Source: an uncultured Bacteroidaceae bacterium
GTDB lineage: Bacteria; Bacteroidota; Bacteroidia; Bacteroidales; Bacteroidaceae
Assembly (NCBI GenBank): GCA_939800445.1
Contig: CALNGU010000002.1
Location: 1-64,000, forward strand
Length of the DNA stretch: 64,000 nt
Direction: 5' to 3'
Shown here: positions 36,646 to 46,390 of the stretch, piece by piece
Layout of the letters: the number at the start of each line of letters is the position of its first letter
How positions within the stretch are numbered: the stretch's first letter is position 1
The notes under the pieces: generated by a model
Databases searched by the model: none
What the model was told of the DNA's origin: nothing
Seen by the model: only the letters and a program-made list of their open reading frames with translations
Position numbers and translations under genes: made by a program

Positions 36646-36711
36646 AGTTGTTAGTGCGACTAACAAGCATTGTTAATGGCACTAACAAGCCTTGTTAGTC
36701 GCACTAACAAA
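36646..36711. repeat. TTGTTA...TAACAA array, three 22-bp units
   Basis: Units start at 36646 (AGTTGTTAGTGCGACTAACA), 36668 and 36690, exactly 22 bp apart. The first and third are near-perfect dyads around GCG or CGC; the second has TTGTTAATGGCACTAACAA. It lies 84 bp after the TPR stop and ends 42 bp before the next ATG. Confidence 0.9.
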
Positions 36712-36753
36712 GCACCTCAGAAACGTGGACACCTAACTTCAAAAAACACAAAT

Positions 36754-37068
36754 ATGAAACAAGACGACAAACACACCGTCACATGGAGGCAACAAGCCTC
36801 GGACATCGAGAGACAGATAAGCGAAATGACAGCCACACTGAGCCGCCTGCGCGCCGAGCGTTCACGCATCTACGCCGCACGCCTCGCCGAACTCAAGCGC
36901 GCCAGCGGCGTGGGAGCGGCGACACTGTGCAAGGAATGGCTCGACGCCCGCCTCTCCCAAGCAACCCTCGCCCACAAGATAGCCGGCAGGCAACCCGCCC
37001 TGCTGCACGATGTCGAGATGCTCGAGAACGCGCTGCAACGGCACGGCGTGGCATTGCCCGAGGACTGA
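36754..37068 (+). CDS. Small coiled-coil protein of unknown function
   Basis: A 104-residue basic cytosolic protein with no family I recognise. Residues 10-45 form a probable coiled coil (QASDIERQISEMTATLSRLR), followed by a helical region with ATLCKEWLDARLSQATLAHK. The second half could be a small DNA-binding helical fold, but this is speculation. Start chosen as ATG at 36754 immediately after the TTGTTA array; longer frames would read through the repeats. Codon use resembles its neighbours, so I think it is real, but support is moderate. Confidence 0.6.
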   Translation: MKQDDKHTVTWRQQASDIERQISEMTATLSRLRAERSRIYAARLAELKRASGVGAATLCKEWLDARLSQATLAHKIAGRQPALLHDVEMLENALQRHGVALPED

Positions 37069-37105
37069 CACACGCGACAAAAGGCAACATTTCGGGCATG
37101 GAAGC

Positions 37106-37136
37106 CTTGCTTTTCAAGATAAAAACATTATACTTG
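37106..37136 (+). promoter_or_regulatory. Candidate promoter for the PUR-like gene
   Basis: -33 CTTG (37106-37109), 19-bp spacer, -7 TATACTTG (37129-37136), each one mismatch from consensus. The ATG at 37168 follows after about 25 nt of leader. Confidence 0.65.
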
Positions 37137-37167
37137 CACACATAATACAACAATCAGTCATACCATC

Positions 37168-37545
37168 ATGGAAGATTTAACGAAGAAAAGTGCAGTTGAG
37201 GCCAACGACAAGGACATCATTTTCTCAAAATCAATCAAGGCCGGAAAGAGGATTTATTATCTCGACGTAAAGAAGAACAGGAAAGACGAGCTGTTCCTCG
37301 CCATCACCGAGAGCAAGAAAGTCATGGTAGGCTATGGCGACGAGGCACACCTCAACTTTGAGAAGCACAAGATATTCCTCTACCGCGAGGACTTCGAGAA
37401 ATTCACCGAGGGGCTCAGGCAAGTGATAGACTACATCAACGAGCAGTCGGGCGATGTCGCACCCACAAGGACCGTTGATGACAACAGCGACGGTGCTGAG
37501 GAGGAAAAAGAGGACAACTTGAAGTTTGACATATCATTTGAATAG
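37168..37545 (+). CDS. PUR-like nucleic-acid-binding protein (DUF3276)
   Basis: A 125-residue cytosolic protein of the DUF3276 family, a bacterial relative of PUR-alpha. The PUR-type fold spans about residues 15-92 (DIIFSKSIKAGKRIYYLDVK, ELFLAITESKK, HKIFLYREDFEKFTEGL), followed by an acidic tail (GAEEEKEDNLKF). Relatives in Borrelia bind DNA and RNA and regulate gene expression; in Bacteroidetes the role is not well defined. It has its own promoter and terminator, so it is a single-gene unit. Confidence 0.9.
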   Translation: MEDLTKKSAVEANDKDIIFSKSIKAGKRIYYLDVKKNRKDELFLAITESKKVMVGYGDEAHLNFEKHKIFLYREDFEKFTEGLRQVIDYINEQSGDVAPTRTVDDNSDGAEEEKEDNLKFDISFE

Positions 37546-37639
37546 TCAACACCCAAGCCGACGTGCCACTGGCACGGCGACAGGCACCCGCGTCAGGACA
37601 TGGCATGGCCGACGCGTGTGATGTAGACACAACCCTCGT

Positions 37640-37696
37640 GACATCCTGCCCGCCGCTCTCAACCAGAGTTTGGCACGGGCAGGATGTCGCGTTTTT
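37640..37696 (+). terminator. Rho-independent terminator after the PUR-like gene
   Basis: A perfect 13-bp stem (GACATCCTGCCCG at 37640-37652 with CGGGCAGGATGTC at 37676-37688), a 23-nt loop and a GTTTTT tail. It is 94 bp after the stop codon and ends 37 bp before the next ATG. Confidence 0.88.
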
Positions 37697-37732
37697 AACC
37701 AACCCAATAACCAACCATCAAACCAAAATGTT

Positions 37733-39262
37733 ATGAAAACAAAAGCATTTCCCTTGAAGCTGATGGCGATGCTCGCCATCCTCATCACGCCAGCTTGCAC
37801 TGACGAAGAAACGACTGGCGAAAGCACACAGACCCCACCTCCCGACATCACAGGCGGCACGGTGGAACTCGCCTCGACAGGCGAACAGGCCAACGTCACC
37901 ATCCCCATAAGCACACCCTGGGAAGCATCATCATCAGCCGACTGGCTGCAGTTGTCGCAGATGGGAGGCAAGGGCGGCGAAACAGTGCAGGTCATTGCCG
38001 CACGCAACGTGACGGGACAAGACCGCACTGGCTACATACGCTTCAGCGACACCCCAGGCACGAAATCGGCAGCAGACTCGACCGAAATCGTCGTGCACCA
38101 GCCCGCCGACGAGACAGCATCGCCGGGCGTGGTGCTCACGGAGGCATACTACAGCGACGGCAACGTATATGTCAAGATTTACAACGGACGCGAATCGTCC
38201 AGCTCGATGCAGCAACTCGACATCGTGGCGGGCAGCGACTTCAGCTTCACCGACCCTGACGCGCTGTACCCAGGCAAAGCACCGATTGTGTACATTGGCC
38301 AGGGCGAGGACTACCTTGCCAACCCCTACGTCCTGCTTGACGGCAACGGGATGGCCGAGGGCAAATTCTCGATAGCAGGCGAGCCGTCGGTCAACACCCT
38401 GCGAGTGAAACAAAACATCGTCTGCACCGAGATGGGACAACTCGGCAACGAAGGTTCGGCGACTCTGCACTTCACAGACGGCAGCACCATATACTACGGC
38501 GGCGGCATAGTGAAAGACACCGACCTCGGGCTGGGGGAACACGTCTACAGCACCGAATTCCGCTCCTATGACACCGCGACGGGCGAAGAGAAGCAGTATG
38601 CCGACATCCCCGACACCGGTGCCGGTTTCTGCTGGGACGGCGCACCGTTCATCATTGGCGAGAGTGCTGTCTACCGCCTGTCGGATGACGAGTGGTCGGT
38701 GGTCACATCACGCAGCGGCGCGGTCCTGGCTGCGGCAATCGATGGCAACGAGGTCTATGCCGTCACACCAGATGCCGTGCAGACATACGTGCTTGACACC
38801 GACGACAACGGCGTTGTCACCATGAGCGAGACCGCCAGCGCGCCGCACGGCGTATACTTCAACGACGTGAAAGTCACGACCGACGACGACGGGGCAACCT
38901 GGCTGCTCGACGACATGAGCCATGCCGCGCACCGCGTCGCTGATGGCAGTCTGGAGACCTTCGATTGCCAGCCAGCCGACACGCTCGGCACGACGTTCCA
39001 ATTCATCGGGGTGTGCGGCGGGTGCATCTATGCTTTCAATGACGAGACGGTGACGCGCTATGCCATCGGCGATGAAAATCCCGAGCCGCTCAAGATGCTC
39101 GGCGGTTTTGAGTGGTATGGCGAGACCGAGTGCGTCAATGGCGTGCTCTACAACTTCGGCGGCACGACCTCGTTCCGTGGGACGGCGACGGCATCACACG
39201 AGCTGAGGCGGTTTGTTCCGTCAGAGTATGTGCCAATCTCGGTGGCTATCATGCCTGAATGA
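37733..39262 (+). CDS. BACON-domain lipoprotein
   Basis: A 509-residue lipoprotein. The lipobox region LAILITPACTDE places the lipidated Cys near residue 22. A BACON domain (about 35-122: TPWEASSSADWLQLSQMGGKGGE through GYIRFSD) usually binds mucin or glycan or acts as a spacer. The remainder (about 125-509) looks like a beta-propeller, with repeated strands such as GTTFQFIGVCGGCIYAFND and VLYNFGGTTSFRGT. There is no SusC/SusD pair or glycosidase directly beside it. It is probably displayed on the cell surface; ligand unknown. Confidence 0.85.
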   Translation: MKTKAFPLKLMAMLAILITPACTDEETTGESTQTPPPDITGGTVELASTGEQANVTIPISTPWEASSSADWLQLSQMGGKGGETVQVIAARNVTGQDRTGYIRFSDTPGTKSAADSTEIVVHQPADETASPGVVLTEAYYSDGNVYVKIYNGRESSSSMQQLDIVAGSDFSFTDPDALYPGKAPIVYIGQGEDYLANPYVLLDGNGMAEGKFSIAGEPSVNTLRVKQNIVCTEMGQLGNEGSATLHFTDGSTIYYGGGIVKDTDLGLGEHVYSTEFRSYDTATGEEKQYADIPDTGAGFCWDGAPFIIGESAVYRLSDDEWSVVTSRSGAVLAAAIDGNEVYAVTPDAVQTYVLDTDDNGVVTMSETASAPHGVYFNDVKVTTDDDGATWLLDDMSHAAHRVADGSLETFDCQPADTLGTTFQFIGVCGGCIYAFNDETVTRYAIGDENPEPLKMLGGFEWYGETECVNGVLYNFGGTTSFRGTATASHELRRFVPSEYVPISVAIMPE

Positions 39263-39290
39263 ACACTGGCCATCCCGCCACAAGACAGCA

Positions 39291-39324
39291 ATGCCCCGTG
39301 CCGCACATCAGTGGCACGGGGCAT
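39291..39324. terminator. Bidirectional terminator between lipoprotein and helicase genes
   Basis: A perfect 12-bp stem (ATGCCCCGTGCC at 39291-39302 with GGCACGGGGCAT at 39313-39324) and 10-nt loop between convergent genes. T-runs are short, but position and stability favour termination from both sides. Confidence 0.8.
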
Positions 39325-39353
39325 TTGCTTCCCTATCCTTGTGGGGGTAGTCC

Positions 39354-41606
39354 CTACTCCACTTTGGTGAATTTGGCATATTTGAGCAGCAGCTGCTTGC
39401 TGCCGACATTCTCAAACTCGACGTGAGCCTTTGTGCTGTCGCCCGTGTTCTCGATTTTGACGACAGTCCCGATGCCGAACCTCTCATGACGTATCCTGTC
39501 ACCGACGGAGATGCCGTATTCGGGTGAGGATGTGCGCTCGACGGGGTCGGATGCCGCCGGTGTTTGCATACGACGGTAAGTCGGTTTGCTTGCAATGATT
39601 TTGGGCTTGGCATCAGATGCCGCCGCGCCTTTGGCCGCCTGTTGCATGAACGAAGGGTCTATGTCAGTGATGAAACGGCTGGGACGGCAGAACTCCGTCT
39701 TGCCGAACCTCATGCGTGTCACCGCATAGGACAGGCAACACCTCCGCTTGGCCCGCGTGATGGCGACATAGCACAACCGCCGTTCCTCCTCGATGTGCGG
39801 CGGCGACTCGAAGTCCATGACGTAGGGGAACAGCCCCTCCTCCATCCCGACGATGAATACGTCGCCGAACTCAAGCCCCTTGGCGGCGTGGATGGTCATG
39901 AGGTTGACTTTCTTGCCGGCATCCTCGCCTTTGTTTTCCTCTATGTCGGTCAGCAGTGAAATCTCAGTTATGTAGTCATAGATGGTGACAATCCGTCCCG
40001 ACTCCTCCAACTGTTCGCTGCAATAAGCGGCGATGGCGTTGCACAGTTCCTCGATGTTTTCCCTCTTCGACACATCCTCAATGTCGGTCGATTGGGACAA
40101 CTCGCGCTTGATGCCGCTCGCCGCCAGGACCCTGTCGGCAACATCCATGGCCGACACACCGTCTTGCAGCGAGTAGGTGCGCAGCTCCTCGATGAGCGAG
40201 ACAAAGCTGCCGACCTTGACAGCCGCCGACGGCGAAAGCCCCGTCTCATGCTGGCGCAAGTCGGAAGCGACACCCCAGATGGATGTAGCATCCTGCGTCG
40301 CGGCAACTGCAAGCCTCTCGACAGTGGTGCCGCCAATGCCGCGCTTGGGGTAGTTGATGACGCGCTTGAACGCCTCATCGTCGTTGGGGTTGCACAGCAG
40401 GCGGAAGTAGGCAAGCACGTCCTTGATTTCCTTGCGCTGGTAAAACGACTGGCCGCCATAGACCTTGTAGGGGACGTTCCTCTTGCGCAACTCTTCCTCG
40501 AATGCACGTGACTGCGAGTTGGTGCGGTAGAGGATGGCTATCTCCTCGCACGGTTCGCCGGCATCGACCATGCGTTTTATGCGGTTGGCGACGACGACGG
40601 CTTCCTCGATGTCAGACTGCGTGCGGATGAGTTGCAGCTTGTCGCCGACGTCGCCTTTGGAAAATGTGTCCTTCTGGATTTGGCGGCGGTTTTTGGCTAT
40701 GAGGCTGTTGGCCGCCGACACTATGTTTTGGGTGGAACGGTAGTTCTGCTCCAGCTTGAAGACCTGCGCCGTGGGGAACAGCTTGGTGAATGTCAGTATG
40801 TTGTCTATCTTGGCACCACGGAAGGAGTATATGCTCTGCGCATCATCACCGACGACACAGATGTTGTTTGTGCCGGCCTTGGTCAGCTGGAGCATTATTT
40901 TGTGCTGGGCAAAGTTGGTGTCCTGGTACTCATCGACGAGTATGTAGCGGAACATCTCCGAATAGTGGCGGCAGACCTCCGGATGCTTCTCAAACAACAG
41001 GTAGGTGTAGACGAGCATATCGTCAAAGTCCATCACGCCGCACTGCCGGCATCGCTCCCAATAGGCTTTGTAGAGCATCCCCATGGCAGGCTTGCCCGAG
41101 ATGCGGTCATACTCGGCCAAACGTGCGTCATTCATATATTTTGTCGGCGAAATCAGGCTGTTCTTGGCGTTGGATATGCGCGAAAACACATCGGCCGGCT
41201 TGTACTGCTTGTTGTCGCCCAGCCCTTGTTCCTTGAGCAACGCCTTGATGAGACTGCGCGAGTCGGTGTTGTCGTAGATGGTGAAGTTGCGCGGGAAGCC
41301 TATCAACTCATGCTCGGTCTGCAAGATGCGCATGAACACCGAGTGGAACGTACCCATCCACAAGCGGCGTGCCAAGTTGCTGCCGACCATGGCGGCAATC
41401 CTTTCCTTCATCTCGTTGGCCGCTTTCTTGGTGAATGTGAGCGCAAGGATGGATGACGGGTCGTAGCCGTTGTCGAGCAGGTAGGCTATCTTGTAGGTGA
41501 GCACCCGTGTCTTGCCCGACCCCGCTCCTGCCACGACGAGCGACGGACGGTCGATGCACTCGACTGCGGCGAGCTGGCTGTCATTGAGAGTTGTAAGGTC
41601 TATCAT
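39354..41606 (-). CDS. UvrD/PcrA-type ATP-dependent DNA helicase
   Basis: A 750-residue superfamily 1A 3'-5' helicase of DNA repair and replication. Walker A AGAGSGKT is at residues 26-33, LVDEYQDTN is motif II, FRGAKIDNI and KLEQNYRST are motifs III/IV, and TIHAAKGLEFGDVFIVGMEEGLFP and VAITRAK cover motifs V-VI. The C-terminal ~50 residues (VGDRIRHERFGIGTV) are the Tudor-like RNA-polymerase-binding module seen in PcrA/UvrD. Name choice between pcrA and uvrD is a matter of convention. It starts 2 bp after lptG-family gene's upstream neighbour on the same strand, so it is likely the tail of the lon-tgt-lptG unit. Confidence 0.95.
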   Translation of the reverse strand: MIDLTTLNDSQLAAVECIDRPSLVVAGAGSGKTRVLTYKIAYLLDNGYDPSSILALTFTKKAANEMKERIAAMVGSNLARRLWMGTFHSVFMRILQTEHELIGFPRNFTIYDNTDSRSLIKALLKEQGLGDNKQYKPADVFSRISNAKNSLISPTKYMNDARLAEYDRISGKPAMGMLYKAYWERCRQCGVMDFDDMLVYTYLLFEKHPEVCRHYSEMFRYILVDEYQDTNFAQHKIMLQLTKAGTNNICVVGDDAQSIYSFRGAKIDNILTFTKLFPTAQVFKLEQNYRSTQNIVSAANSLIAKNRRQIQKDTFSKGDVGDKLQLIRTQSDIEEAVVVANRIKRMVDAGEPCEEIAILYRTNSQSRAFEEELRKRNVPYKVYGGQSFYQRKEIKDVLAYFRLLCNPNDDEAFKRVINYPKRGIGGTTVERLAVAATQDATSIWGVASDLRQHETGLSPSAAVKVGSFVSLIEELRTYSLQDGVSAMDVADRVLAASGIKRELSQSTDIEDVSKRENIEELCNAIAAYCSEQLEESGRIVTIYDYITEISLLTDIEENKGEDAGKKVNLMTIHAAKGLEFGDVFIVGMEEGLFPYVMDFESPPHIEEERRLCYVAITRAKRRCCLSYAVTRMRFGKTEFCRPSRFITDIDPSFMQQAAKGAAASDAKPKIIASKPTYRRMQTPAASDPVERTSSPEYGISVGDRIRHERFGIGTVVKIENTGDSTKAHVEFENVGSKQLLLKYAKFTKVE

Positions 41607-41608
41607 GT

Positions 41609-42709
41609 CTATTTCAATGCTCTCCGGTAAAGGAAGACCGCAATGACGGCATAAAGGATGTTAGGTATCCACACGGCAAGTGCCGGCGGCATCCCCCCGT
41701 TGATGGCGAATGTGGACGAGACGGTCTGGAACAGTATGTAGGAAAAACTCAACGCCAGACCTATGCCAAGGTGCAGCCCCATGCCGCCCTTGACTTTCCG
41801 CGACGAGAGTGACACGCCTATCGCCGTGAGGATGAACGCGGCAAATGACATGGCGATGCGTTTGTGGTACTCGATTTCAAACTCTTTGATGTTTGCAAAG
41901 CCCCGGGCCTTCTGCTTTGAGATGTACGAGCTCAGTTCCGGCGACGTCATTATCTGTTCCTGGCCACGCATGATGAGGAAGTCCGACGGCTCCATGTTTA
42001 TCACCGTGTCGAGTTCATAGCCGTGTGAGATGTGTTCCTTCATGCCGTCGAACTCGCGGATCATATAGTTCCGCAATTTCCAAGTGTGGTTGTCGGCCAG
42101 AGTGTCGTAGACTATGCTCCTGGCAGTCATGTGAGACACGAGCATCTTGTCATCAAATTTGTCGAGCGAAAAGCGGTAACCCGTGTTGTTATGGCTTGAG
42201 AACTGGTCGAGATAGGCAATCATCCCGTCGCCCACGGCGAGCTGCACGTTTGTGGCAAAGTCCACTTTCTTCTTCTTTATATACCGGTCCTCGAACTCCA
42301 GACGCACCGCGCTGCCGCGTGGGATGACGTATGCCCCGAGGCAGAATGTCATCACGGCTATCAATGCCGCTGAAATCATGTAGGGGCGCATCAGACGCTG
42401 GAAACTGACGCCTGAGGAGTACATGGCTATTATCTCTGAATTCTCAGCAAGCTTGGATGTGAAGAATATGACCGCCACGAAGACAAACAACGGGCTGAAG
42501 AGATTGGCGAAGTATGGGATGAAGTTCATGTAGTAGTCAAATATGATGCCCGACAACGGGGCATCGTTGCCGATGAACTTATCCATCTTCTCATTGATGT
42601 CAAAGACGACAGCTATCGATATGATCAATGCTATGGCAAAGAGATAAGTACCCAGGAACTTGAAAATGATGTATCTGTCAAGTCTTGTCAACAACTTCCT
42701 CATGGCCAA
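41609..42709 (-). CDS. LptF/LptG family permease (LPS export)
   Basis: A 366-residue inner-membrane protein of the YjgP/YjgQ family, part of the ABC transporter that extracts lipopolysaccharide from the inner membrane. Six membrane helices are visible: three in the N-terminal third (about residues 16-36, 56-80, 100-122) and three at the end (about 285-305, 312-330, 337-358), enclosing a periplasmic beta-jellyroll region. It begins directly after the tgt stop, with no gap, and ends 2 bp before the helicase. The LptG name is common in Bacteroidetes; F versus G cannot be decided by eye. Confidence 0.92.
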   Translation of the reverse strand: MAMRKLLTRLDRYIIFKFLGTYLFAIALIISIAVVFDINEKMDKFIGNDAPLSGIIFDYYMNFIPYFANLFSPLFVFVAVIFFTSKLAENSEIIAMYSSGVSFQRLMRPYMISAALIAVMTFCLGAYVIPRGSAVRLEFEDRYIKKKKVDFATNVQLAVGDGMIAYLDQFSSHNNTGYRFSLDKFDDKMLVSHMTARSIVYDTLADNHTWKLRNYMIREFDGMKEHISHGYELDTVINMEPSDFLIMRGQEQIMTSPELSSYISKQKARGFANIKEFEIEYHKRIAMSFAAFILTAIGVSLSSRKVKGGMGLHLGIGLALSFSYILFQTVSSTFAINGGMPPALAVWIPNILYAVIAVFLYRRALK

Positions 42710-43840
42710 TTACAATCTTACGGATATTTGCTCTACCGTCCTTGCCTTCCACACGGCGAAATCGCCACTGATGATATGCTTCCTCGCCTCGCCCACAAGC
42801 CACAAATAGAATGCAAGGTTATGTATCGACGCAATCTGCATGGCAAGGAACTCATGAGAATGGAAAAGGTGACGCAGATAGGCTTTGCTGTAAAGGGTAT
42901 CGACATAGGAAGCCCCGTCCTCTTCAATCGGGGAGAAATCAAACTCCCACTTCTTGTTCCTCATGTTCATGATGCCGCTTTTGGTGAAAAGCATGGCATT
43001 TCGCCCGTTGCGTGTCGGCATCACGCAGTCAAACATATCGACCCCGCGCTCTATGCCTTCGAGGATGTTGACAGGAGTGCCGACCCCCATCAGATAACGC
43101 GGGCGGTCTTTGGGAAGGATGGCATTGACGACTTCTATCATCTCGTACATCTTGTCCACAGGCTCGCCCACTGCCAGACCGCCGATGGCGTTGCCAAACG
43201 TCCCTTTGGATGAGATGTATTCTGCCGACCTACGCCGCAAATCCGGATAGACACAGCCCTGCACGATGGGGAACAACACTTGCTCGTAGCCATACTTCGG
43301 TTGCGTCTCCTCAAACCGTGCAACACAACGGTCGAGCCACCGGTGCGTCATCTCCATGGATTGCTTGGCATAATCATAATCAGCTGTGCCTGGCGTGCAT
43401 TCATCCAGTGCCATGACGATGTCTGCACCGATTGTGCGCTCGATGTCCATCACCCTCTCGGGAGAAAAGAAGTGTTTGCTGCCGTCGATGTGTGAGCGGA
43501 ACTCGACCCCCTCTTCCCTCAACTTCCTTATGCCAGACAACGAAAAGACCTGGAAGCCCCCGCTGTCCGTCAGCATCGGGCGGTCGAAACCGTTGAAACG
43601 GTGCAGCCCGCCAGCCCTCTCAAGCACTTCCAACCCTGGACGCAAATAGAGGTGGTAGGTGTTGCCGAGGATGATCTGCGCCTTGATGTCGTCGCGCAAC
43701 TCGGTCAGATGCACTGTCTTTACGCTGCCTTGCGTCCCGACAGGCATGAAGATGGGGGTCTCTATGTTGCCATGGTCAGTCTCAATCAGCCCGGCACGGG
43801 CATTGGTGAGGCTGTCAACCGCTGTGAGTGAGAACTTCAT
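42710..43840 (-). CDS. tgt: tRNA-guanine transglycosylase (zinc cysteines missing)
   Basis: Exchanges guanine-34 of GUN tRNAs for preQ1 on the queuosine pathway. It is 376 residues. The catalytic TDSGGFQVFS has D92, and MFDCVMPTRNGR contains the nucleophile D271. The zinc site, normally CxCxxC plus a His, is altered: where E. coli has Cys-Asp-Cys-Tyr-Thr-Cys, this protein has G309-A-S311-Y-V-D314, so all three cysteines are gone while the His in ASIHNLAF (H340) remains. Neighbouring AYLRHLF is intact, so this looks like a natural zinc-independent form, not a damaged gene. It lies between lon and lptG, a common Bacteroidetes order. Confidence 0.94.
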   Translation of the reverse strand: MKFSLTAVDSLTNARAGLIETDHGNIETPIFMPVGTQGSVKTVHLTELRDDIKAQIILGNTYHLYLRPGLEVLERAGGLHRFNGFDRPMLTDSGGFQVFSLSGIRKLREEGVEFRSHIDGSKHFFSPERVMDIERTIGADIVMALDECTPGTADYDYAKQSMEMTHRWLDRCVARFEETQPKYGYEQVLFPIVQGCVYPDLRRRSAEYISSKGTFGNAIGGLAVGEPVDKMYEMIEVVNAILPKDRPRYLMGVGTPVNILEGIERGVDMFDCVMPTRNGRNAMLFTKSGIMNMRNKKWEFDFSPIEEDGASYVDTLYSKAYLRHLFHSHEFLAMQIASIHNLAFYLWLVGEARKHIISGDFAVWKARTVEQISVRL

Positions 43841-43842
43841 CG

Positions 43843-46296
43843 TTACTTGCTCAAGTCTATCGGGTTTGCAACTTTCTCGTCAAGCAACGCGAAGTCGAGC
43901 ACCTCGGTGACATCATCGACATAGTGGAAGGTGACACCTTTTATATATATAGGCTCGATGTCTTGGATGTCGCGCTCATTCTCGCGGCAAATCAGGATGT
44001 CGGTGATGCCTGCCCGCTTGGCAGCAAGGATTTTCTCCTTGATGCCCCCGACAGGGAGCACTTTGCCGCGCAAGGTCATTTCGCCCGTCATGGCAAGGTT
44101 CTTCCTGACTTTGCGCTGCGTCAATGCTGAGGCGATGGCGACGACCATCGTTATGCCGGCAGAAGGCCCGTCCTTGGGTATCGCTCCCTCGGGGACATGG
44201 ACATGGATGTTCCAGTTGTCAAAGATCTCATAGGGGATGCCCAGCGACGCGGCATGGGAATGCACGTACTCGAAGGCCAGCATAGCCGACTCCTTCATCA
44301 CATCACCGAGGTTGCCAGTCAGGGTAAGTTTGTTGCCTTTGCCCTTGCTGAGGCTGGTCTCGATGAACAGTATCTCGCCGCCCACCGCAGTCCAAGCCAA
44401 TCCGGTAACGACACCGGCATAGTCGTTGCCTTGGTATTTGTCATTGAAGTACTCCTCCTTGCCCAGATAAAATGCAAGATTGTCAGGCTTGATCACCTCG
44501 TCATGCAACACACCCTCGTCGGCATAGTAGCGTGCCTGCTTCCTCATCACCTTGCTGATCTTCTTCTCCAGCTCACGCACACCGCTCTCACGGGTGTAGG
44601 ACTCAATCATCTTCTCGATGGCAGGTTTGGTGAAGCGCATTTTGGTGTCCGCCAGCCCGTTGGCCTCAAGGGCTTTCGGGATGAGGTGACGGCGGGCGAT
44701 CTCCACTTTCTCCTCCATTATGTAGCCGCTCACCTCGATGAGCTCCATGCGGTCGAGCAGCGGCGGGGGGATAGTCCCTATGTTGTTGGCCGTGGCGATG
44801 AACATCACCTTGGACAGGTCATAGTCAAGGTCGAGGTAGTTGTCGTGGAATGCATTGTTCTGTTCCGGGTCGAGCACCTCAAGCAAAGCCGACGACGGGT
44901 CGCCCTGCCTGTCTGCCCCCACCTTGTCTATCTCGTCGAGGATGAACACGGGGTTGGACGAGCCGGCCTTGATGAGCCCCTTGAGTATCCTGCCCGGCAT
45001 GGCACCGATGTAGGTCTTGCGGTGGCCGCGTATCTCAGCCTCGTCATGCACGCCGCCGAGCGACATACGGATGTACTTGCGCTTCAACGCGGCGGCTATC
45101 GACTTGCCGAGCGATGTCTTGCCCACGCCCGGAGGGCCGTAGAGGCATATTATTGGTGACTTGAAGTCCTTTTTCAACTTCAGCACTGCCAGGTGCTCCA
45201 GGATGCGCTCCTTGACCTTCTTCAGCCCGAAGTGGTCCTTGTCGAGCGTCCTCTCGGCGTTCTTTATGTTGAGGTTGTCCTCGGTGTATTCGCCCCACGG
45301 CAGGTTGAGCATCGTCTGGAGGTAGTTGAGCTGCACGCTGTAGTCGGGCGATTGCGAGTTCATCCGCGACAGCTTGTTCAGTTCCTTTTGGAAGTACTCG
45401 CCGACCTCCTTGCTCCACTTCTTCTCCTGCCCCTTTTTGTACAGTTCGTCATACTCCTGGTCTTCGGTCGAGTCTCCCAGTTCGTTCTGGATGGTCTTCA
45501 TCTGCTGCTGGAGGAAATACTCACGCTGTTGCTGGTCGATGTCCTCCTTTGCCTTGGAGATGATGGAAGCCTTTATCTCGGCATACTGGATCTCGCGGTT
45601 GAGCACCTCGAGCAAGTGGAATGCGCGCTGCGACAGCGTGGGGAAGCTGAGCAGGCGCACCTTCTCGTCCTTGGAGATTGGGAAGTTGGCGCAGACGAAG
45701 TTGATCATCGACTGCTGGTTGCCTATGTTCTGCACGGCGAAGCCGAGTTCCCCCACCCCGCCTGTGTCGGTCGTCTTGACAAACTTCATGACACGGTCCT
45801 TGCAGCTATCGACCAGCATCTTGTAGCCGTCGTCCTTGCCGTCGGGGGCAATCTCCTCGTAGGGGGCGATGTGCCCTTGCAGGTAGGGTTCGGTCAACGC
45901 CACGTCGCTCAGCGTGATGCGCGTCAGCCCGTGCAGGATGACCGTCACCGACTGGTCGGGCATCTCGAGCACGCGCACTATCTTGGCCAGCGTGCCGACG
46001 GTGTGCAAATCGACGAATTCGGGGAAATCGACCTCGGCGTTTATTTGGCAAAAGACGGCAATCTCAAGGTCGTCCTTCATGGCTGTGCGGATCAATTTGA
46101 GCGAAGAGCTGCGCCCCACGCTCACGGGCATCACTATCCCGGGGAACAGGACCATGTTGCGCAGCGGCAGCACGGGGAACATCTTGTCCCAGTCCAGGTG
46201 CTCGACAATCGCGTCGGCGTTGCCATCGACATCGGCAATCAGCGAAAACGGGTTGTCGCCCTCGGTGCCATTGAATAAATGCTTCTTTAATATCAT
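43843..46296 (-). CDS. lon: ATP-dependent Lon protease
   Basis: Cytosolic AAA+ protease degrading misfolded and regulatory proteins. It is 817 residues. The N-terminal substrate domain begins near [19 protein letters not shown] (about residue 40), the Walker [14 protein letters not shown] is near residue 390, Walker [13 protein letters not shown] follows, and the catalytic Ser lies in [14 protein letters not shown] (about residue 705) with the partner Lys in [13 protein letters not shown]. The ATG at 46296 gives the usual short N-terminus. A good promoter is at 46321-46352, with a composite repeat array just upstream of it. Confidence 0.97.
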   Translation of the reverse strand: MILKKHLFNGTEGDNPFSLIADVDGNADAIVEHLDWDKMFPVLPLRNMVLFPGIVMPVSVGRSSSLKLIRTAMKDDLEIAVFCQINAEVDFPEFVDLHTVGTLAKIVRVLEMPDQSVTVILHGLTRITLSDVALTEPYLQGHIAPYEEIAPDGKDDGYKMLVDSCKDRVMKFVKTTDTGGVGELGFAVQNIGNQQSMINFVCANFPISKDEKVRLLSFPTLSQRAFHLLEVLNREIQYAEIKASIISKAKEDIDQQQREYFLQQQMKTIQNELGDSTEDQEYDELYKKGQEKKWSKEVGEYFQKELNKLSRMNSQSPDYSVQLNYLQTMLNLPWGEYTEDNLNIKNAERTLDKDHFGLKKVKERILEHLAVLKLKKDFKSPIICLYGPPGVGKTSLGKSIAAALKRKYIRMSLGGVHDEAEIRGHRKTYIGAMPGRILKGLIKAGSSNPVFILDEIDKVGADRQGDPSSALLEVLDPEQNNAFHDNYLDLDYDLSKVMFIATANNIGTIPPPLLDRMELIEVSGYIMEEKVEIARRHLIPKALEANGLADTKMRFTKPAIEKMIESYTRESGVRELEKKISKVMRKQARYYADEGVLHDEVIKPDNLAFYLGKEEYFNDKYQGNDYAGVVTGLAWTAVGGEILFIETSLSKGKGNKLTLTGNLGDVMKESAMLAFEYVHSHAASLGIPYEIFDNWNIHVHVPEGAIPKDGPSAGITMVVAIASALTQRKVRKNLAMTGEMTLRGKVLPVGGIKEKILAAKRAGITDILICRENERDIQDIEPIYIKGVTFHYVDDVTEVLDFALLDEKVANPIDLSK

Positions 46297-46320
46297 AGGT
46301 AATAGATGTGCAATGAGCCG

Positions 46321-46352
46321 CAAATTTAGTCATTTCGGATTGTTCCCTAAAA
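46321..46352 (-). promoter_or_regulatory. Bacteroidetes promoter for lon
   Basis: Minus strand: -33 TTTT (46349-46352), 20-bp spacer, -7 TAAATTTG (46321-46328), the latter a perfect match. The -7 box is 24 bp upstream of the lon ATG. Confidence 0.75.
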
Positions 46353-46390
46353 TTTTAAGTTTCCTTATGACTGGCATAGCTGGCGGGAGA

